From Spinellus fusiger (Eukaryota > Mucoromycota > Mucoromycetes > Mucorales > Phycomycetaceae): DNA of 64,000 nucleotides. Shown here one piece after another: positions 34,639 through 47,396 of the stretch. The notes below the pieces were generated by a model. The model ran no database searches, was not told where the DNA came from, and worked only from the letters and a program-made list of their open reading frames with translations. Each line of letters starts with the position of its first letter. Positions within the stretch are counted from its first letter, which is position 1. The position numbers and the translations under genes are program-made. The DNA is taken from assembly GCA_025094145.1 (NCBI GenBank), contig JALLLS010000002.1, positions 1,054,001 to 1,118,000 on the forward strand, given 5' to 3'.

Positions 34639-36985
34639 GATGAAAATATTTTAGCGTTAAATAAGGATTTCAGAGTAAAGTTCAAAGAGTAAGAGAATAA
34701 TAGACAGATAGAAACCAATTCAATGCATCCTTTATATACTTTTTTTGTCAGTATTTTTTCTTTTTCTTTTCAGTTTTGTCAATTCAGTTTTGTCATTTTG
34801 GGTGCTAGAACTATATACCAAGTCTAACAGAGCCTAAAGAAAACAATAATGCTGATTTGTGAAGAGTTTGAATTTTAGCAAATCAAATGGCAAGAACATT
34901 TAATGTGCAATGGTTCAGTGTTTCTGATCTGTGCATTGAGCCCAATAAATACTTTTATGACGTATTCAATATCTTTTATTATACATTAATTCAAACTGAA
35001 ACCCATTGTAGAAACTTCCCTAAAAGACATATTTCTACTTTGAAAGAGTTGCTTTAAATTTCAGTTTTATCACTGGCACTGAGCTACTGCTCACTTGTTG
35101 AATGACGTATAGTCGGCAACATAAAATATTTAAACACCTAGCGTAAATAGTGGACATGATAATATTGAGTTCAGACAGTTCAATTTACTCTATGTGCATT
35201 TTCTTTTTAATAATATGTATAATAGTGTTTTTCAGTGTATATAATAAATATTTAATCACCAATATCAAATTAATTGTAGTTTAGATTCAATATATAGATG
35301 AGAATATTGTATAAAATCATTCAAATAGCAATACAAGACATAGATGGATATTGATTTACCGCTCGTCATATATTTTATTATTCTTATTCTTATAACCTAC
35401 AAGACACACTTTCTCTTCCTCTTTATCTCTGGTTTTCAAATAAGGTATATATCCTTATACATCAATATTAATAGTTAATATTATGGAGATAGCTTCTTCT
35501 TTGTGGGCTATCATGGGATTTAAATAATAGTCATAGAGTCCCATTGGACAATAGATCACCCAGCAGAAGTAGACTCCTCTTAAATATCACCTAACATTCT
35601 GTTTTTGACTAAGGCTAATATACAAGCACTACTAGATCAATGATAGGCTATAGTAACAAAGGTGATAAAGAAATGCTTCAAACTCTTAAATATTTATTAT
35701 AGGCTATAATCATATTTATTTTCATTAAAAAAATATTCAATAATTATTGATCAGACCTTAGATTAAAGTAATATATATAAGAAATAGCATAATACATATA
35801 GGTGAGTTAGATATAAACCATTGGGTGTCGATGTTGCTTCCCTCAAACCCTACCATGACTCTTTACCTCCGACAAAGTCCGTTACAAAGACTGTTGTGAA
35901 CTCCAATTGGGATTTCATAATTAAACTACAGCATAGCCTTTCACGCAATTGATCTACATACCCTTAATGTACCAGAATTTCCATTCTTAGAGGCAGGAGG
36001 TACTCATAGGCCAAGTTCGAAAGATTTTCAAGGGTCTATCCTTCCTTGAAACTATAAACACCCTTTCTATTGAACCAATCATTTTTATTACTAGTAAAGT
36101 GCCTAAGATTGATTACATAATCAAACATACACTACTTCAGAATTCAGTTCAGATATATACTGTAATGTAAAGTATATCTCAAAGACATCAATGTATCTCT
36201 TCAGATTGATATCGTATATGATTAAATATCTTACTTCATTAACTGTACTGTCAAATCCACCTTTTAATTATTTGACATCATTAAACTCGTTTGTCTAAAA
36301 CATGCATATTAGCACTGTATTTCGTTTACATTTTAGATATCTTTGTTGTTTACATTTTAATTTTTTGAAATATATTGAAAGGCTAGCTCATCTTCTCAAA
36401 AGATGAAGTACTGCTACATGTATGTTTAATTCTTATAGACTATTAAAAGCAAAAGGCTCATTTGTTGTATTTATTATGAGTGAAAGAGAAAACTGTTAAT
36501 GCAGTATTAAAAAATTCAATGTTTTTTTTCATCTATATGCTTTAGAATACAAGTGTTTCGGGGGGAGTTTTTTTGTTTTTGTTTGAAACAGTTTATGATA
36601 TTTCTTGTATGTTAACTTTTTCTCATCTCTGATATTCAGACTTTTTTTTTTCGTAGATCCATCTATTATGAAGAATTCCAACCACTACAAATCCTATCAA
36701 GATACTCTGAGTATACTATTCTTCTAAGATAATCATAGTAACAGTAAAAACCTCCTTGGAATCTTATATACCTTGTAGGTAATGGTATCAAAATTAGTGT
36801 TTCTGATCTAGTAAGTATCGGAAAAATAATCAGGCCCCTGTTAAATTATATAAAGTAGCCCTCAATAAGCAATCAATGGTTTTAAATGCAGATTGCCTTC
36901 TTTTTAGTTTCATACTTTATCTTAATAGTGTTATAGCTTTATGAATTCATTGGATAAAGACGTAAGACTTTCAATGCATAAAGAC
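34639..36985. other. AT-rich intergenic with a possible Ty3/gypsy scrap
   Basis: At about 35827-35945 (+) a frame reads VDVASLKPYHDSLPPTKSVT. The LKPYH motif resembles the region after the integrase in Ty3/gypsy polyproteins. It stops soon after and nothing flanking confirms it. Otherwise no feature is supported. Confidence 0.3.
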
Positions 36986-37004
36986 AGTAATGTTTATAAT
37001 ACAT

Positions 37005-38000
37005 AATAGTGGTTTTATTTGTAGGTTGCTTAGTAACCACTATTATTCTTTGGCATCAATGACTGCCTGGCATCTCCATCCTATGCTGGTAACAAAGGTG
37101 TCTATCACTTCTATTGATATTTTACCTTATTTCAGCATCAGGGCCGCTTCCAACTTTTTTTGGTGGAATATACCCTTCTATTCTTCCTAATAATCTTCAT
37201 GAGGTGGGTCTACAGATGCTCCATTGGATTGAGATCAGTATTTTAAGGGCCAGTAAAGAGTCATTGCTATACCATTCACTACTCTCTCATTGAGTTGCCT
37301 TACTCATATAGTGTCTAGTATTATTTTCTTGTGAGCAGTAACTGATTCCAGGGTTTAGGAAATATATTTGAGTTCATAGCAGTAGATTTCTCCCAAGACA
37401 TCCATGAACGTGTTGGAATCTATCTTAATTTTCACTATGATCCAGCTCTCAACATCCTCCTCACTAGGACAGCCTCATACCATCACTTCATCACCCTCAA
37501 ACTTCTTCTCTAAGACATTATTAAGCTGGAAGGCTGTACTGTACTGTCCGATGACTTTGATTTCCCTGTCATAGCTTATAAGCTCAACTCTGGACTCATT
37601 GGACCAGACTATCTCTTGTAATTGTTCATGAGTCCAGTTGATATGTTCTTGGACCTACTAGAATCAATACTCTATTTTCTTGTAATAAGAAGCTCCACCA
37701 CTGAACTGAATGAATAAAACCCTATTTCGTCAAGGTGCTTCATTGAAATTGGCCTTGATACCTTGACGGCTATGTTCACCATGAATGCTTCTTTTGTTTG
37801 TTGAGGCTCTTTTTATATTCAATATTTCTGCTTTATTTGATCAGTAGGCACATAATAGAGAGCAGTAGTGGTGGCTGCAGGATGAATTATTATCTATTCT
37901 CTCTAGGACTATTTCACTGCTAGAAAAAAACTAAATAGACATTTGGCCTTGATCTCCTTGGGCCATTGTGACTATTCATCTTCTCCTCTCTACTGGGATA
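37005..38000 (-). mobile_element. Tc1/mariner transposase relic
   Basis: The minus strand gives broken frames with the order expected of Tc1 transposases. INWTHEQLQEIVWSNESRVE corresponds to the first catalytic Asp region, now Asn. Then come IGQYSTAFQLNNVLEKKFEG, a TLYWPLKY*SQSNGA remnant of the WP-x-S-DLNPIE motif, and VTSIGWRCQAVIDAK at the C-terminus. Several stops interrupt it. Its helix-turn-helix part appears to extend to about 38000. Clear terminal repeats were not fixed. Confidence 0.7.
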
Positions 38001-38387
38001 AATCATGTTAGCCAACCACAAGGCCATCCAGCCAAAGAGTAGACAGAATTGCCTCTTCTATCTATAAATATATTCCAGACTATCCTTGGGTGTAGGATTA
38101 AAGAATACATAAGGAGATGGACATCAACGAGTGCAGATGAATAAAGAAGACCTTCCGGAATTTGAAATAATAATAATAACAAAAAAACAAAAGAACAAAA
38201 GAACAAATGTCCTATGAATTTATACCTTTTTCTCTTGTTTTTTATTCTTCTTCTATCGCTCTTTCTTCCAAAGTGACCTGTGTCCAATATGTGCTCTCAG
38301 TTCAACAGCCCATGACAGCATGTGACTGTGTAGAGAAACTTATAAAAGATATCTCATTCAAAAGAATAATAATAATACACTTTTTCA

Positions 38388-41096
38388 ATGAACCAAAAAC
38401 AACTTGACAGACAGAAGCTCATTCGTCGATTCACTGCTGGTCATGCAGAGACACTCACTAGCCAAGCCCGGAAAACCACTAACAGAGAAGGAAATGACGC
38501 TCTTACAAGTTTAAAAAGACCCAAGCTGTCCATGGGCGACATTGTGTCTGGTATAGAGACAGCGCAGACGTACACAACACAACCCACCATTACATTTGAT
38601 ATTGCCAGGTAAACACACAGGCGGACAGATAAACACACAAAATAAAAATAAAAATAAAAATAAAAATAAAAATAAAAATAAAAATAAAACACACTCAGTC
38701 TTCTCTATAGTGTAGAAGACTATGGTGTAGAAGATAGCTAACAGCACTTGCACTCCTGTCTTCTTATACCAGTGTGTGGGGAGAGAATGCTGTCCATGAC
38801 CCCATTGTAGAGCTATGGAACGAAGACAAGGAACATGCATCTGGACGTCTCCATAAGAATCCACGCGATATCAAAAACCTTGATTTTCAACGGGAAGCTG
38901 TCAAGACAATCACAGATTACCTGAACAAGACAGCCTACCCAGAACCCAACCCTCGGAAACTAATCCGTGGACTTAATAACAAATCCTTCCGTAGTATCTT
39001 TTACTTCTTATACAACCACCTTATGCCTGACATGAAGTATCAGCACCAACAGATGGAATCGGAAGAAGTTATTCCTGGTCTAATAAAGATATTAAGGTAA
39101 GAAGAAAGAAAAAGAAAAAAGAGAAAAAAAAAAGAAGAGAAAACTCAATGAAAGAGGGAATATATATAAAGGTATCCTTTTGCAGATTCCATTAAGCCCA
39201 AGGATCTCTCTTCTATTGGCGCACCTCACTATCTACCCACTCTCTGGGCTTTGTTACTGTGGATGGTAGAAGAATGTGAGGTGAGTTATCTACTGCCCAG
39301 GGTCCCTGATGCCTTGTAGGACTTCTCCAAGAAGGGTACTGATTGTTTGTGAATTGTGAATTGTAGGTAAAGGATAGCCTTCCAAAAGAGAGCATGAACA
39401 CAACTGCCTTGAGGAGTGCATACCAAAACCCACTTGAACAAAGTATATTGCAATCTGTTTCAGAAGACTACAAATGTGCCAAATACAATGCTTTTATGGC
39501 CAAGGAAGGGGATGATCAACTACAGCAGCAATTGCAGGAATTCACTGGTAAATAAGAGGGCGTCTGTATAAACTATTCACAGGGGGTAGGCTAATGGTCT
39601 GTCTATGTCTCTCTGTATGTATTTGTGTGTGTGTGTGGGGGGGGTCCATAGAACATCTCAGCCGAGATATTGACGCAATGAAGATCAGCAACACACGCCT
39701 CTTTAATGAAATACGTGACTCTGTGAACAAATTAAAGCAACTTGGGGTAATCTACTAAAGGACTACAGAACAGTGAGCTCAATCATAAAACAGGATCCCT
39801 TGAAGATTGTCACAGAAGAGAATGCACTATTGAAAACAAGATATACAGAAATGCAGACTGCCAAATTCAGTAACATGCGACAAGAAAAACACTACAGTAG
39901 TGTTGTAAAGTCAGCCAAGGAGAAGCTACGTGATGCAGGTAAGAGAGGATTCTATCGTCTTGACAAGGATGATGATATAAACACATGGAGTAGAGGAAAC
40001 AAGAATCTCCCGACAGCATGCTGTGGATAAGTACAAGGAAATGATAGCAAGTCAAAATATGACAGATGCCGAATCTGCAGCATTGGCCAATCGACGCTAT
40101 ACACTGGAGAATGAACACAGGCTTATCACTGAAGATGTCTCCAATAAGAAGACGATGCTGGAAGATTATTATGTAGATATAAGCAATAGAAAAGCAATGG
40201 TAAGTCAAAGAGGGGGAGAAAGAGCAACTCTTCCAGCCATAACACAGTGAGGATCTCTATGCTTAGATCCATGGTGCTGTTTCCGAGTACAATTCTCTGT
40301 GTCGCCAGGCAGGGCTGTCCCCGCGCGAAGCTCCTTGGGCTCGCGGCCACTGTCATGAAAGCAGAGTCAGTCTTGATGCTCATCCCAGTGAGATGCTATC
40401 GAATGATATCTCCAGCTTTAGCATGGTAAAGGGACAGGGATGTTGGAGAAGAAGGCTGACATGGGCTTACTGTCTGTTAGCCTGCTATTCTTGGGGCTAT
40501 AGAGGAAGTGAGAGGGTATAATGACTCCATCAAATACAAAGAAGAAGAGATGAGGAGAATGACTGAGTCTTCTGTCAGTTTTATCAATACCTTGAAAGTT
40601 GAATTGCATGACATGGAGAATCAGGCACTGCAGATGAAAAGACGGTGCAAGGAGAATGACGAGGTGCATGGACGACATTGAATGCCAAGAAGACCATTGA
40701 ACTCACTGTTTTGTGTTAGGATGAAGTGGCTCAACGAAAGCTCAATCAAGAAGAGGCTGTGGCAAGGGATAATGAGCTGATAGAAATGAAACTGAGAGTG
40801 GACCAGAGGCTTGTGGAAGTACAGAACCTGGAAAAGAAACTCTCTTCAAAGTAAGGTTGTGCTCTTCTTCTCTTTATTGACAGTGTAGTCTGGCATTTAC
40901 AGCACTCCATCATGAGAAGAACGAAGAAAAGATAAAGAAGGATATACACTCTGCGCTTAATACATACACTTTTCTCTGTGAGCAAGTCAATGGCATTGGA
41001 CAATCTTATCTTACAGAGACAAGGGAGCATTTGGATTCTATCACGCATGAACTTGAGAAAGAAGAAGAAGTGATAGTGGCAGAGAAGGACGAATGA
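38388..41096 (+). CDS. NDC80: Kinetochore protein NDC80 (HEC1)
   Basis: Microtubule-binding subunit of the NDC80 kinetochore complex. Eleven exons join in phase: 38388-38608, 38773-39096, 39172-39280, 39367-39547, 39652-39746, 39794-39938, 39994-40199, 40267-40425, 40481-40663, 40720-40850, 40889-41096, about 653 residues as usual for the family. The basic tail (MNQKQLDRQKLIRRFT) is followed by a calponin-homology domain: SFRSIFYFLYNHLMPDMKY, YPFADSIK, GAPHYLPTLWALLLWMVE. A long coiled coil runs to the end, with EYNSLCRQAGLSP marking the conserved region before the C-terminal coil. The exon 3 start is forced by YPFADSIK: the more obvious CAG 13 nt downstream breaks the frame. Confidence 0.93.
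38638..38690. repeat. (AAAAT)n microsatellite in NDC80 intron 1
   Basis: Roughly eight AAAAT/AAATA pentamers lie in the first intron of NDC80. Confidence 0.95.
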
Positions 41097-43327
41097 AAGG
41101 ACTTGACTTTTCTTTACCGATTTGTAGGGTGTTCTTGCATGTTCATCCATAAAATAAGATATGAAATAAGATATGAAATAAACTTTACAAAATAGAGGTC
41201 TTTCTATGTATATACCTGTTGCTTGTATCTACACACCAAGAACATGACATGGAGATGGATAAAGAGATGGATAAAGAGGTGGAATAGTCTACATCTCTCT
41301 ACATCTCTCCAGAGGCCTCTTCCAAGGTCATATTTATAGGGGCAGCATCACTAACAAATACTTCTTGTGGAGGGGGAATCGAGTAGATACACGCCAGGAG
41401 ATTTTTCTAGCTTTTAGGCGGTAATATCTTCTTCCTTTTGAGATCGAAAAGATCTCACCTCTTATGGAACTGTGTTTAAAATCAAAAGGCTTGCAGATGT
41501 CCAAGCTATTATTTCTTTTTGTAGTATACCTCACTATCACATTTTATTATCAATAAAATACATTTCTTATTATAATAATACAGCTAATAAATTTTATGAC
41601 TATATTTATTGTCTAAGTACATTCCTTTCATAGAAATAGAATTTACACCCTAAAAGCCTTGTGATTTATCCTTGGGAAGTAGATAACTATGATAGGCAAG
41701 TAGAGTTTGAGATTGATAATTTAGACAGCGAAAAGACCTTTTCAAACATATCAGCCAATTATAATACTATTGTCATTTCATTCTCAGTATATCTCCTTAT
41801 ATATTCCAAAAACTTCTTAGTGTGTAGGCGTGAATATTATTCTACTATCTTCTTCCACACTATGTCTACCTCATCCAACACTGCTAAACAGACCACAAAC
41901 CATCTCTCTTTTCTGATAGAGAGAATGAAGGATGGCCTTGATTGTTGTTTTATTGTATAAAAGGCCACTGTAAATGGCACCACTCAAGCAGAGATTGCCA
42001 CCTCAGAAGTGGTGGCTGCTTCTCTCTGGTGAGATAGTAAGTTGTATTTCCCAAGGGATAGGTCAATAGATACATTCTCCTAAATAATGACACTCTATGC
42101 TTTTATTGATCTATCTGCCTTAACCTTTTCGTATTGTCTAATGTTCATACTCGAATAGTCTCAACTAAAGACTTCCAATTATCTAATTCTAGGCTAAAAC
42201 TCTATATCTGTGTTCATACTCCTATCAAATAAGTGATAGTGTTCAGAAACCCAATCAACAAAAGGTGTATTTAAGTAGTAAAGTCATATTTCTCAGACAT
42301 CATTCTATATATGAAAACCACTTGTATACATCTTCTTCCAAGGCACAACTGACATAGGACTAACTATTCAATAGAATTCTCTTCAGAAATGCATGGACAA
42401 TCATCTTCCCTTAACGGACTTTCAGAGACAAAATGTTTCCTCATTTGTAACATTATCAATTGGCAGTGAGGACTCAATATTACCTACTTTTTCCTTTTAT
42501 GTTGTTGATTCTACTTTTATAGTGAGAAGGTCATATTCACCAAGAATAAAGCAAAACAGACTACATTCTTTTGAGACTAAGCACAAGGACCTGGTTTCTG
42601 ACGACATACAGTTTAATTTACCTTTTTATAAAAAGGCAATATATACAACTTTTTTTTATATATCTATTAGTTTAGTTTCTTTTGCTCTGTCTCTATTATC
42701 TTCTCACACTTCTAAAGTGAGTAAATAATGAATGGACTTTCTTATTTATATGACATGACTTTCTCCAATGCAAAAACATATACAAATGCATATACAAACA
42801 CAAACACATACACAAATGACTATTGTATAGAGGTTAAATGAGAGGAACTATTTGTCCTGATACACTTGCGTACACCTGGTCAATCCCAAAATGGTCAAAA
42901 ATACAAACAGAATATGTATTCGAAAGTGCTATGTTTAATGGTAGAAACTATCGATGGTAATCTATATTTATATATTTATAAAGGCTATAATGAACAATCT
43001 ACTTTTTTATTGTATTTTACATGTAAAAGTATTTTGTCCATAGATCAATCTAATTCTAAGTAATGTTATGAATTTGTTAGGCGCATGCAAGTAAGAATAA
43101 ACAAGATATGAATAGGGCTTTTATTTTATTTTATTTTATTTTATTTCTACCATCATTGGATCCTATGTTGAATGATATATTGAATAGTTATGCAAAGGAG
43201 AAGCCAATTCAAAGGTAACATTATATATATATATATTAATATATACTACCTCTCTCTTTTGAAAAAAACAAAAAGTTATTCCTAGGACTGAGTCTACACC
43301 CATTCTAATCCTATGAATAGTTTATAG
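41097..43327. other. AT-rich intergenic, no supported gene
   Basis: Includes the NDC80 3' flank with a tandem ATATGAAATAAG motif near 41158-41180. Frames at 41661-41960 and 42393-42728 (+) are open but unrecognised. Both have Ser/Phe/Ile-rich composition typical of random AT-rich DNA. A TTTTA pentamer run lies at about 43118-43146. An upstream exon of the MATH-BTB gene may lie near 43160-43216. Confidence 0.45.
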
Positions 43328-44480
43328 GAGTCTATCTTTATTGTCAAGGAGCACTTCCTACAGGGGATACCAAGGAGTGGAGACCCCAAGTGAAGGCTGA
43401 GATTGCATTGATACCACCAAAAACTAAAGAGGGTGATATAGAACCTGTTATCAGCAGTAAGATGGCATCAAAGTGTACAGCGTCTGAAGACTAAGCCTTA
43501 TACATTATCTATAGCCATGGACTATACTTATAATCTATGTAAGCTACTCACTTCAGGGAGAAGTTAAATGAACAAAACCAAAAAGCCAACCCATTAAATG
43601 CACACTACCGATGTGGAGTGGAGGCCTACGCATCTTTAGAGGAAGTGGATTCATACCTTGATGGTGATATACTGTCGATCTCTATCAAGATTGAAGAAAT
43701 GAATGGCCATCGTGTTTCTGTGAAGCGTGTTTTACCAAAACAAACACCGGTCCACTTTGATATTGACAAGATAGCAATATTTTATGATATTAATATTCGT
43801 ATTTTCGAGAGTGAAGATGAAGATGAAGATCTATCAAATAGCTGTGTGCTCCAAAGCATCAAATCTCTCTTGTTCTTGTCATCATCATGGTTTGAAGGAC
43901 TGATCCTCAGCAGAATGAAAGAATCAACCCAAGATGAGGTGACCATTCGAGGAACAGACTCTAATGTCTTTAGAAGACTGTTGAACTTTGTCCACACAAA
44001 TGAAATTATCATTGAAAACATGGACGACTGTATTGAATTGATGAAAGAAGCTGATAAATTCATGTTCAACAGAATCTTCAGTGAAATAGTGATCTACTTG
44101 GCGGCAAAAGTCAGTAATGATACACTGTGGAAAATATGGCACATAGCAGGTAAGTTTATTATTGAATCTAATAAACTACATATTTATTTTTCTCTTACTA
44201 AAACATACGAATAACTTATACAGATAGATACCATAGCAAAGAGCTGGAAGATAGTTGCATGGAATATATAAAGTACAACTATGCCAAAGCCTTCTCTCAT
44301 TCTGACTGGCTGACTGTAGAGGAGAACATTGCTTTGAAAGCCTTGAAGATAGACAAACTCCCCAAAAGAAGCGAAGAGTCTATATTCTTCAATGCTGTTA
44401 TAGAGTGGAGACGGCATCATCCTAGAACAATGGTCATAGAGGAGGGTCAAGTTGAAACAGACTTACAAAAAGCAGTCTGA
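43328..44480 (+). CDS. MATH-BTB-BACK domain protein (5' end unresolved)
   Basis: Likely substrate adaptor for a Cullin-3 type ubiquitin ligase, by family knowledge. Exons 43328-43472, 43557-44149 and 44224-44480 join in phase. The first gives a MATH-like edge (GVYLYCQGALPTGDTKEWRP). The second completes it (EVDSYLDGDILSISIKIEEM), followed by a BTB domain lacking the classical start but with SSSWFEGLI, VTIRGTDSNVFRRLLNFVHT and ELMKEADKFMFNRI. The third is BACK-like (ELEDSCMEYIKYN, SEESIFFNAVIEWRRHHP). No ATG exon could be phased to the first exon. The frame ends at QKAV, while a coiled-coil frame starts shifted by one just there (next entry). Confidence 0.6.
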
Positions 44481-44939
44481 ATTAGTGGTTCTAGAATCTC
44501 AAATAGAGAATCTCAAGATAAAGTTGCAATGTGAAAAGAAAAAACTCAAATACAGCACACAAGAGATCCTTTCTATGGATGGAGCCACTCCTCAGCTTAG
44601 AAGAAAGACATTGAATGAGAAGATAGCCGGTCGGAGAAATGAGAACAGCACACTTAGTCAAACAGATCAACAGTTTGCAGCAATGCTTTATTGTATTCGA
44701 TATTCACAACTGACAAGTCGGTATGTAGAAACATCTGTGGGTTGTAATGAGGATGTCATGGCTGTTAGGGGAGTTTATTATCTTGTAAGTCCTTGCCAAA
44801 TAATAAAGAGTATAGGAATAACTTTGACTTATTTCTAAATGCATAGATTGAAGAGGCTTACCGTTACAAGCTTCGTATTAATTGGCACAATTATGATAAT
44901 GAATTACAGTTCAGATATTCAGATAGACGTTATTTGTAA
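44449..44939 (+). CDS. Coiled-coil C-terminal extension of the MATH-BTB gene, in a shifted frame
   Basis: Overlapping the end of the BACK frame, a plus-one frame reads KQTYKKQSELVVLESQIENL with Lys/Leu/Glu heptad character, then continues to VRGVYYL. A GTAAGT donor (44785) and CATAG acceptor join it to 44847-44939, ending FRYSDRRYL. BTB-BACK proteins often carry such coiled extensions, so this is probably part of the same gene. A one-base indel, assembly error or unrecognised splice would explain the break. A separate small gene is less likely because no start context is seen. Confidence 0.45.
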
Positions 44940-45326
44940 GAAAGAAGTAATGTCTCTATAATCAGTTTCCTTGCTTACCTTGACAAGGCATCAAGTGTAT
45001 TTTTATGACTTAAACTGTGGATATATCTAGTCAAACAAGAGCTTATATGTGCCTACCTACAAAAACACGGATAGCAAGCCAATTTTGATCAGAGTTATTT
45101 ATTTACTGCCTATATTAAACTATTTCTTGCATGCTGAAAGACAGCCAAGTGAAGTTTATAAAAGATACTTTTTATCTTGGAGGAGGGGGAGGTTCAATTA
45201 TGAACACAATTATGGAGATCTTTACCGTCTCGGGTTTTTGTATGTGACCGCTTAATATAGCTCAAATAAAACTCAAGTAACAAAATAATAAAAAAAAAAG
45301 AAGTTTTGTTCGGTGGAATCTCACAA

Positions 45327-47396
45327 ATGATACTTTCAAGAGTAGCAGGAGGTGCAAGAACACTAGTGCAAAGAGCATCTTCTCTACAGAGAGTATCCGC
45401 CATAAATAGAGGACCACAAACCTCAATACAACAGACAACTGCTATAAAAAGAAGAGTTGATATTCGCTTCACCTCTCATATTTCTGCCGTACAAGCATCT
45501 TCTACAGAATCAACAGTAGCAGAGCCAGAGGAAAAAGTGCTGACAGAAGATACATCCTTATTAGAAGAAGAACATCCCTTACCCTCTGCTCTTACTCCAA
45601 TAGAAATCGAAGATGTTTGGGTAGAGTTCTCTAGACGTATTGAAGCAGACGAAGATATCACCTGCGATTATCTGATTATTGTTGCCCGCTACGTTAAATT
45701 ACTCGATGGACCTCTTGCTCTTCCAAGACTACAGGAAGTGATGCGCGAAATCAATAAGAGAAATGGGGATGGATCCATGGACAGAGGGTTCATTATTGGC
45801 TGCAATATGCTGATTCATCTCTATATTGTGAGAAGAAACCTTTCATCTGCTAGAATGATCTATGATAAGATGACTACCATCAGCGCAAAGCCCGATAAAA
45901 TAACAGTGAGTACAATGGTGAACGGTATTGCTAAGCTGGGAAGATCCCAAGACCTCCACGATTTCTACACCAGCATGATAAAGAATGAAAGTTTTGCCAC
46001 CAATCCAAGCATCATTAAGCGCTTTGTCATTGCCTTTGCTGAGAGAGGTGATACTGAGAGTGTCCAGACCTACTTTAATTATATGAAGAAAGCAGATTCA
46101 CATGACTATCTGGTTGTGTCGAATATAGTCCTTGGCTACTATGATCAAATAGGTGACTATATACTTGCCATAAAGCTACTCAATGAGATGAAGACCCGTG
46201 GTGCATATCCTTCCGAAGCAAGTTACCATCATGTTCTATCTGTACTCTACAAATCAAGAAAAAAAGAAAAGATGAAAGCCGTATTTAAAGACATGCTTGA
46301 TTCTGGCATACAGCCCAACTCTGGCCATTTCTCTGCAATGGGATGGACACCAGAAGACAGCTTAGCAGAAATGAAGATCCTCAATGCACCCCGAAAATCA
46401 AGAGATTATAACACATTCATCTATACTAAAGTACGTGAAAACAACTTTGCCGCAGCATTAGATATGTTCAGAGAGATGGAGAAAGATGGCGTCAGTCCAG
46501 ACGTTTACAGCTACGCCATTATTATAGACACCGTGGTAAAGGATCGTACATTGCCTTCAGAAATAGCACTAGAGCTATTTGAAGAAATGAAAAGCAGAGG
46601 TGTTCGTCCTGATGTTGTGGCCTATACCTCCATGATCAATGTATATGCACGAACATCAGATATGTCCAACGTACTATTATTATTGGAAGAGATGAAAAAC
46701 AACCACGTGCATCCCACCATCTACACATTCAATTCAATCTTTGCATTACTGGCTAGACAAAGTTATGTTAGTTCAGAAGATATAAATACAGGAAGAACAC
46801 TATGGAAACAAATGATGAAACAAAACATCACACCTGATACACGTACTTACAACTTCTTTCTTTCATTACTATTCCGAAAGATTGAAAAAAGAAAGCCTAC
46901 CACCTCTCCATCACCATCACTAGAAACATTCAATGACTCTGGATACTACCTAAAGAGCATGATGGATTACTATCGACAGATAAAGAGGATCAAGAGATTG
47001 AGGGTTGCTCCAGATTTTATTACTTATACTATCATGATCCATGCCTGTATCAAGTGTGATAACCTCAAACAGGCCTTGTTAGTGTATAATGACAGTAAAG
47101 CAGCCAATGTGCCTCTTACTCTTGGTGGTTACAATCTTCTCTTGACCGCTCTTGAAACCAACAAGTCCATGTCCCAAGTGATGGTGATATGGCATGAGAT
47201 GAAAAAGACAAATGTATTGCCAGATGATACTACCTACAGTATTGTTCTCGAAGCCTGTAGGGAACTTGGTTTTGATGATACATTTGCTGCTATTCGTCAG
47301 CAGCGTAAGGCTGATATGGGGCGTCTCATGGAACTAGAAAGCAATACAAAGCTGCCTACTGAGGAACATCTAGATTATGTTAATACTCCAGAGTAA
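45327..47396 (+). CDS. Mitochondrial pentatricopeptide repeat (PPR) protein
   Basis: Single-exon, 689 residues from the first ATG (45327). The open frame extends 21 nt upstream only through a non-ATG codon. The N-terminus is Arg/Ser/Ala-rich without acidic residues (MILSRVAGGARTLVQRASSL), a typical matrix-targeting sequence. Multiple 35-residue PPR units are visible from about residue 160 on, for example GVSPDVYSYAIIIDTVVKD, GVRPDVVAYTSMINVYART, HVHPTIYTFNSIFALLA and NVLPDDTTYSIVLEACREL. Such proteins bind organellar RNA and control its processing or translation. The precise target cannot be read. Composition and repeat spacing suggest about 11-13 repeats. Confidence 0.9.
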   Translation: MILSRVAGGARTLVQRASSLQRVSAINRGPQTSIQQTTAIKRRVDIRFTSHISAVQASSTESTVAEPEEKVLTEDTSLLEEEHPLPSALTPIEIEDVWVEFSRRIEADEDITCDYLIIVARYVKLLDGPLALPRLQEVMREINKRNGDGSMDRGFIIGCNMLIHLYIVRRNLSSARMIYDKMTTISAKPDKITVSTMVNGIAKLGRSQDLHDFYTSMIKNESFATNPSIIKRFVIAFAERGDTESVQTYFNYMKKADSHDYLVVSNIVLGYYDQIGDYILAIKLLNEMKTRGAYPSEASYHHVLSVLYKSRKKEKMKAVFKDMLDSGIQPNSGHFSAMGWTPEDSLAEMKILNAPRKSRDYNTFIYTKVRENNFAAALDMFREMEKDGVSPDVYSYAIIIDTVVKDRTLPSEIALELFEEMKSRGVRPDVVAYTSMINVYARTSDMSNVLLLLEEMKNNHVHPTIYTFNSIFALLARQSYVSSEDINTGRTLWKQMMKQNITPDTRTYNFFLSLLFRKIEKRKPTTSPSPSLETFNDSGYYLKSMMDYYRQIKRIKRLRVAPDFITYTIMIHACIKCDNLKQALLVYNDSKAANVPLTLGGYNLLLTALETNKSMSQVMVIWHEMKKTNVLPDDTTYSIVLEACRELGFDDTFAAIRQQRKADMGRLMELESNTKLPTEEHLDYVNTPE

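Noticed and set aside
45306..45326. PPR start at an upstream TTG codon
   Set aside because: The first ATG at 45327 begins a good mitochondrial presequence. No need for a non-ATG start.
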